Shown: positions 60,314 through 64,000 of the stretch, one piece after another
How positions within the stretch are numbered: the stretch's first letter is position 1
How the letters are laid out: every line of letters begins with the position of its first letter
Origin: Amycolatopsis balhimycina FH 1894
GTDB lineage: Bacteria > Actinomycetota > Actinomycetes > Mycobacteriales > Pseudonocardiaceae
NCBI RefSeq assembly: GCF_000384295.1
Contig: NZ_KB913037.1
Location: 5,390,822 to 5,454,821, forward strand
Length of the DNA stretch: 64,000 nt
Reading direction: 5' to 3'
Translations under genes and position numbers: made by a program
The notes under the pieces: model-generated
What the model was told of the DNA's origin: nothing
Database searches by the model: none
Seen by the model: the letters and a program-made list of their open reading frames with translations, nothing else

Positions 60314-60927
60314 GGCTGCTGCTCATCCGCCACGGGCAGACCGACGGGAACGTCCGTGGCGCGCTCGACACCGCCTTGCCCGGTCCGCCGCTGACCGACC
60401 TCGGCCGTCGGCAGGCCGACACCCTCGCGGCGCGGCTGGCGGAGGAGCCGGTGGTCGCGGTCTACGCGTCGCAGGCGACGCGTGCCCAGCAGACCGCGGC
60501 GCCGCTGGCGGCCCGGTTCTCGCTGGACGTGCAGGTCGTCGACGGGGTGCACGAGGTCGTCGCGGGTGATCTGGAGGGGGCGACCGACCACGCGTCGATC
60601 CGGACGTACATGGACACGGTCCGGCGCTGGACGCTCGGCGAGCTGACGGTGTCGCTGCCCGGCGGCGAGAGCGGCACGAGCGTGCGCACCCGGATGCTGG
60701 ACGCGGTCGGCCGGCTGCGCGCCAAGCACGAGCAGGCCGACCCCGACGGCGTGATCGCCCTGGTCAGCCACGGTGGCGCGATCCGGCTGAGCGCCGAATG
60801 GCTGGCCCCGAACGTCCACGCGGACGTCGCCAACGCGGCGCTGATCCCGAACACCGGGCTCGTGGAGCTCCACGCTCGCCCGGACGGGCAGTGGCGCTGC
60901 CTCACCTGGGTCGACACCCCGCTCTGA
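60310..60927 (+). CDS. Histidine phosphatase family protein
   Basis: The 205-residue protein has the RHG motif in MRLLLIRHGQTDGNV, the second His in SHGGAIRLSAEWL, and catalytic-acid Glu in HEVVAGDLEG. It belongs to the phosphoglycerate-mutase-like branch; small-molecule phosphatase activity is likely but the substrate is unknown. GTG 60310 overlaps the pheA stop, so the two are coupled. Confidence 0.9.
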   Translation: MRLLLIRHGQTDGNVRGALDTALPGPPLTDLGRRQADTLAARLAEEPVVAVYASQATRAQQTAAPLAARFSLDVQVVDGVHEVVAGDLEGATDHASIRTYMDTVRRWTLGELTVSLPGGESGTSVRTRMLDAVGRLRAKHEQADPDGVIALVSHGGAIRLSAEWLAPNVHADVANAALIPNTGLVELHARPDGQWRCLTWVDTPL

Positions 60928-61050
60928 CCTCCCGCGAAAGTGTGATCTCGTCACGTTTAGAACACGTTTGGTGGGGAATTTACGAAGCTGACCAACCTGC
61001 CCGCGATCGGTACGTCTACCCATTAGCACCACACCAGGGAGGCGATTGTC

Positions 61051-61692
61051 ATGGTTCGGACGAAGCTTTCACGGTTGTTCCCGGTCGTCGCGGCCTCGGC
61101 GGGCGTTCTCGCGCTTTCCGCCTGCGGCAGCGGGGGCACCGCGCCCGCGGCGAACAGCTCGGCGCCGTCATCCTCGGAGTCGCCGGCCGCCACCACGGTC
61201 ACCACGGCCACGTCGAGCCCGAGCAGCTCACCGCCGGCCGCGCCGCCGGTCGCCCAGCCCGTGGACAACGGGCTCTGCAAGGCCGGAGACGTCCAGCTTT
61301 CGCTCGGTCAGGGTGACGCCGGTGCCGGCTCGGTCTACCGGCCGCTGCTCATCAAGAACGCCAGCGCCAAGCCCTGCGTCGTGCAGGGGTTCCCCGGGGT
61401 GTCCTACGTGGCAGGCGCGGACGGGCACCAGGTCGGCAAGGACGCCTTCCGCGAAGGCACCAAGGGCAACGCCGTCAAGCTGAACCCCGGCCAGACCGCG
61501 GCCGCCGACATCCAGTTCGTCAACGTGCAGAACTTCGACCCGGGCACCTGCCAGCCGACGCCGGTGAAGGGCCTGCGGATCTACCTGCCGCAGGAGACCG
61601 CGTCGAACTTCGTGGCGTCCGACGGCACGGGCTGCGCGAGCACGAAGATCCCGGGCAACCAGCTCGCGGTGAAGACGGTCCATCCCGCCTAA
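61051..61692 (+). CDS. DUF4232 lipoprotein
   Basis: The 213-residue protein has a lipoprotein signal (MVRTKLSRLFPVVAASAGVLALSACGSGG, lipobox LSAC with Cys25), a Ser/Thr/Pro linker, and a DUF4232 domain (KAGDVQLSLGQGDAGAGSVYRPLLIKNASAKPCVVQGFPGVSYVAG, LRIYLPQETASNFVASDGTGCAS) with a conserved pair of Cys. It should be displayed on the outer face of the membrane. GGGAGG precedes ATG 61051. Function is unknown. Confidence 0.88.
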   Translation: MVRTKLSRLFPVVAASAGVLALSACGSGGTAPAANSSAPSSSESPAATTVTTATSSPSSSPPAAPPVAQPVDNGLCKAGDVQLSLGQGDAGAGSVYRPLLIKNASAKPCVVQGFPGVSYVAGADGHQVGKDAFREGTKGNAVKLNPGQTAAADIQFVNVQNFDPGTCQPTPVKGLRIYLPQETASNFVASDGTGCASTKIPGNQLAVKTVHPA

Positions 61693-62165
61693 ATGCGGGC
61701 GCAGATTTCCTTGGCCTTTACGAGGTGCCGCTGGCCGGAGACGTCGTTGAAGTGCAAGCTGAGCACCATCCGGCTGACACCGTCGATGTGGTCGGCCAGC
61801 TCCTGGTAGTTCGGGTTGACCTGGGCGGCGGCCGAGGACAGCTCGCGCGCCGCCATCATCCGGTGCAGCCGCTCCGACGTCAGGCTGGGTGTCAGCGACG
61901 GCTGCGCGTCGCGGCTCGTGTCGGGCAGCTCGCCGACGCGGTCGAGCGCCTGGCACGCCGCGACGGCGTCTTCGAGCGCTCCGGCGTGCACCCCGGACAG
62001 TCCCCAGAGCAGGCCGAGTACGCCGGTGCCCAGCACGAACCCGGCGACCGTGGCCACCACCAGCATCCGGCGTGACGGCGCCGGGGCCCTGGTCACGGCC
62101 TCGCCGGAGCCGGCCGGAGACTCGTCGAAGCCGGGACCGGTGTCGGTGCCCGTGGTGCTACGCAT
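61689..62165 (-). CDS. Single-pass membrane protein of unknown function
   Basis: The 158-residue protein has a Pro/Thr/Gly-rich cytoplasmic N-terminus, one membrane helix (MLVVATVAGFVLGTGVLGLLWGLSG) and a helical outer domain (VHAGALEDAVAACQALDRVGELPDTSRDAQPS, MMAARELSSAAAQVNPNYQELADHIDGVSRMVLSLHF). It shows two Cys in the outer part. It overlaps the lipoprotein gene by 4 bases. The ribosome site lies within a hairpin (62172-62194). Confidence 0.72.
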   Translation of the reverse strand: MRSTTGTDTGPGFDESPAGSGEAVTRAPAPSRRMLVVATVAGFVLGTGVLGLLWGLSGVHAGALEDAVAACQALDRVGELPDTSRDAQPSLTPSLTSERLHRMMAARELSSAAAQVNPNYQELADHIDGVSRMVLSLHFNDVSGQRHLVKAKEICARI

Positions 62166-62171
62166 AGCCGC

Positions 62172-62194
62172 CTCCTCACCACCTGGGTGAGGAG
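62172..62194 (-). promoter_or_regulatory. Hairpin covering the ribosome site of the downstream membrane-protein gene
   Basis: CTCCTCACC and GGTGAGGAG pair perfectly over 9 bp with a 5-base loop. On the minus strand the 3' arm is GGTGAGGAG, which is the Shine-Dalgarno region 6 bases from ATG 62165. Folding would block translation. Confidence 0.45.
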
Positions 62195-62297
62195 CTATTT
62201 CAGCTCACAATCCCGGATCGTGGTGCCTCAGCGCCGCGGCTGAGTCCGATTTGTCACCGAGCGGGCACCGCCGCGGCCGCGGGGGATCCGCGCCGGT

Positions 62298-62648
62298 TCA
62301 GCCCCAGCCGAGCTCGTGGAGCCGGGCGTCGTCGATGCCGAAGTGGTGGCCCAGCTCGTGCACGACGGTGATCAGGACCTCCTCGACGACCTCGTCTTCG
62401 TCCTCGCACATGGCCAGGATCGGCTGCCGGTAGATCGAAATCCGGTCCGGCAGCACCCCGCCGTACGACGACGTCCGCTCGGTCAGCGCGATCCCGTGGT
62501 AGAGCCCGAGGATGTCCGGCGCCTCGTCGTTGAACTCCTCGACGAGCACGACGACGTTGTCCATCGCGCGCGCGAACTCGGGCGGCACCTCGTCCAGGGC
62601 TTCCGAGACCAGTTCCTCGAACCGCTCCCGGCTCATCTCGACGGGCAT
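62298..62648 (-). CDS. Zincin-like metallopeptidase family protein
   Basis: The 116-residue protein has MPVEMSRERFEELVSEALDEVPPEFARAMDNVVVLVEEFND, a middle GLYHGIALTERTSSYGGVLPDRISIYRQPI, and the metal motif TVVHELGHHFGIDDARLHELGW (HExxH plus second-shell). It is the small actinobacterial 'metallopeptidase family' typical of a soluble zincin. Its ATG overlaps the upstream stop in TGATG, so it is coupled to the septum-formation gene. Confidence 0.88.
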   Translation of the reverse strand: MPVEMSRERFEELVSEALDEVPPEFARAMDNVVVLVEEFNDEAPDILGLYHGIALTERTSSYGGVLPDRISIYRQPILAMCEDEDEVVEEVLITVVHELGHHFGIDDARLHELGWG

Positions 62649-63676
62649 CAGCCGTTCTTCTTCGTCGACGGTGGAGTGGCGCTCGGCGAGGCCGGGCCGC
62701 CGCCCCCGTCCGAAGGCGGGCCGCCGTCCTGCGGCTGACCGCCGTCGGTGCCCGCCGGCGCGGCCTTGAGGCTGCCGGTCACCGCCTGCAGGCCGCTCTT
62801 GTCGGGCAGCGCCGCCGCCACCTTGCAGTTGACCTTGGCCGAGCCGACGTCCCAGCTTTCCTGCTCGCGCAGGTCCCAGGTCAGGATCAGGTGCTTCGCG
62901 TCGAGGTCGGCGCCGCCGGTGTAGTCCGAGGCCGCCTTGGTGCACTCGGTGTCGAGCCACTTCTTCTGGTCGTCCTGCGACGGGTAGCCCTCTTTGAAGT
63001 TCGACTTGAGGTCGAGGGTCGCGATGATCTCGTACGAGTGCGGTTTCGCGCAGTCGATCGGGTCGCCGACGCCCTTGCCGAGCAGCGCCAGGCAGGTGCC
63101 CGGCCCGAAGACCAGCGACTGGTCCTGGTCCTTCGCCGGCCCGGTCGTCGGCAGCAGCTTGCCGCCGGGGCCCGCCCACTGCAGGCCGCAGCGCAGCTGG
63201 CGGTCGCCGTCGTCCCACTGCGATGGCGTCGGGCGGAGCAGGTTCGTCGTGAGCTTCCCGTACGGGTCGAGCCGGTGCCCGAGGTACGGCTTCACGTCCG
63301 CGGTGCACTTCTGCTGCGCGATCTGCTGCCACTGGTCCAGCGCCGGCACCGGCGCGCCCTCGGGGAACTGGGCGCCGATGTCCACCAGCGTGGTCACCTC
63401 GAACAGGTGCGGCTGGGTGCAGGTGACCTTGCGCGCGTCGCTCGCGTCCGGGTTGTCCCAGGTCAGGCAGCTGCCGGGCGGCGAGTGGAACGCTTCTTGG
63501 GCGGCCGCCGACAGCCGGCCGGCGCCACCACCGGCCCCGCCGGTGATGCCGCCGCTCCAGGAGAACACGACGCTGAGCGCGAGCGCGATGAGCGCGCCCG
63601 CGAAGATCCCGCCCATCACGACGCGGGTGCGCAGGGTCTGCGTGGCGGCGGGGAACCGATCGGCGCTGGGAGACAT
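62648..63676 (-). CDS. Septum-formation family membrane protein
   Basis: The 342-residue protein has one N-terminal membrane helix (VVMGGIFAGALIALALSVVFSW) and two repeats of the Septum_form (PF13845-like) domain. Each has a Cys-containing start (GSCLTWDN..., GTCLALLG...) followed by KVTCTQPHLFEV / IDCAKPHSYEII and a paired Cys further on. The C-terminal tail is Gly/Pro/Ser-rich. It is predicted to be extracytoplasmic and disulfide-linked. A link to septation is by family name only. Confidence 0.87.
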   Translation of the reverse strand: MSPSADRFPAATQTLRTRVVMGGIFAGALIALALSVVFSWSGGITGGAGGGAGRLSAAAQEAFHSPPGSCLTWDNPDASDARKVTCTQPHLFEVTTLVDIGAQFPEGAPVPALDQWQQIAQQKCTADVKPYLGHRLDPYGKLTTNLLRPTPSQWDDGDRQLRCGLQWAGPGGKLLPTTGPAKDQDQSLVFGPGTCLALLGKGVGDPIDCAKPHSYEIIATLDLKSNFKEGYPSQDDQKKWLDTECTKAASDYTGGADLDAKHLILTWDLREQESWDVGSAKVNCKVAAALPDKSGLQAVTGSLKAAPAGTDGGQPQDGGPPSDGGGGPASPSATPPSTKKNG

Positions 63677-63770
63677 CGCAGTCCATGATGCCCGCGCCGC
63701 GCATGACGTGCGCGGTCCGGGTGGTTAGGGTGGTCACGGTTTCGCGGTGGCCGGTGATTACGGAGCGCAC

Positions 63771-64000
63771 ATGACGCAGGACAACAACGCTGGGGACCAG
63801 CCGCCCCCCGAGCCGCCGAAGCGCGGTTCGATGAGGTTCCAGGACTCCAACACCCAACCCCGCGAGCCCTCGCTCGCCGAGCAGCGCGCGCGCCGGCAGG
63901 CGCTCGTCCAGGAGGAACGCGACGAGGAGCTGGCCCGCCAGGCCGACGCCAAGGCGGCCACGCGGCGCAAGATCCTGATCGGCAGCGGCGTCACGGTCGG
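63771..64000 (+). CDS. Hypothetical protein, 3' truncated
   Basis: Only 76 codons are present. It starts MTQDNNAGDQPPPEPPKRGSMRFQDSN with a Pro-rich, charged cytoplasmic region (SLAEQRARRQALVQEERDELARQADAK) leading into TRRKILIGSGVTVG, the start of a membrane helix or a twin-arginine signal. The rest lies outside the window. It is divergent from the septum-formation gene. Confidence 0.7.
   Translation, partial: MTQDNNAGDQPPPEPPKRGSMRFQDSNTQPREPSLAEQRARRQALVQEERDEELARQADAKAATRRKILIGSGVTV

Overview
The window is chromosomal DNA of a very GC-rich actinomycete. The gene content points to the Pseudonocardiaceae, most likely Amycolatopsis or a close relative. It holds a mycothiol-type PIG-L amidase, IdeR-type iron boxes, an F420/flavin PPOX protein, a fused cydDC, a DevS/DevR-type pair, a class F sortase, SigE-family sigma factors, many GTG/TTG starts and tight stop-start overlaps. 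The genus call is inference from gene families and style; no rRNA or marker gene for typing is present. Coding density is high, no gap exceeds about 300 bases, and no phage, transposase or CRISPR array is seen.

Layout. 1-6.1 kb: the end of a two-domain glycosyltransferase, a SHOCT-like membrane protein, a hypothetical gene behind an SOS-like box, an alpha/beta hydrolase, a DUF2716 protein, an orphan Imm7 immunity protein, a YiaA/B protein and tRNA-Gly(GCC). 6.3-15 kb: a membrane-tethered ECF sigma factor, a Nei/Fpg glycosylase, then a LytS-type kinase, S49 peptidase, LytTR regulator, DUF485-like protein and acetate/pyruvate-type symporter. 15-22.4 kb: rhodanese, DUF4328, TetR with a divergent Mca-like amidase, cytochrome P450, DUF5926, DUF952 and a SigE-family sigma factor with its coupled membrane partner. 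22.4-29.9 kb: ferritin, arginine deiminase, CPBP protease, PPOX protein, an iron-regulated DUF2470 protein, a membrane protein, and LysR with a divergent MFS exporter. 29.9-36.7 kb: a coiled-coil membrane protein coupled to a solute-binding/VWA protein, homogentisate dioxygenase with an unknown gene and an IclR regulator, DUF998 and TMEM165/GDT1. 36.7-46 kb: S41 protease, cydA-cydB-cydDC and a DevS/DevR-type pair. 46-57.4 kb: Excalibur protein and sortase, a helicase-associated-domain protein, an SNase-like Excalibur protein, a probable pseudo-exonuclease, a kinase pseudogene, DUF3024, MazG-like, an orphan sensor domain, a helical-repeat protein, a hypothetical protein and a 56-residue membrane protein. 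57.6-64 kb: coaA, macro domain, pheA, histidine phosphatase, DUF4232 lipoprotein, metallopeptidase, septum-formation protein and a truncated gene.

The most unusual material is non-coding or repeat-derived. A roughly 58-bp double-hairpin element occurs in at least four good copies plus two diverged or partial ones, and several copies are read in frame as protein tails or inserts. Two separate 21-bp tandem arrays share a core. A perfect 24-bp AT-rich inverted repeat follows arcA. Two IdeR-like boxes tie ferritin and the DUF2470 protein to iron. Two LexA-like boxes and a trio of DnaA-box-like sites between cydA and cydB also stand out. The 13-mer GTCCACNGTGGAC occurs three times, far above simple chance.

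How the genes fit together: cydA-cydB-cydDC beside DevS/DevR looks like a low-oxygen or redox respiration module. LytS/LytTR beside the symporter looks like substrate sensing coupled to uptake. Ferritin and the DUF2470 protein look like members of one iron regulon. The TetR, LysR and IclR regulators each sit next to or divergent from a likely target with a palindrome between them.
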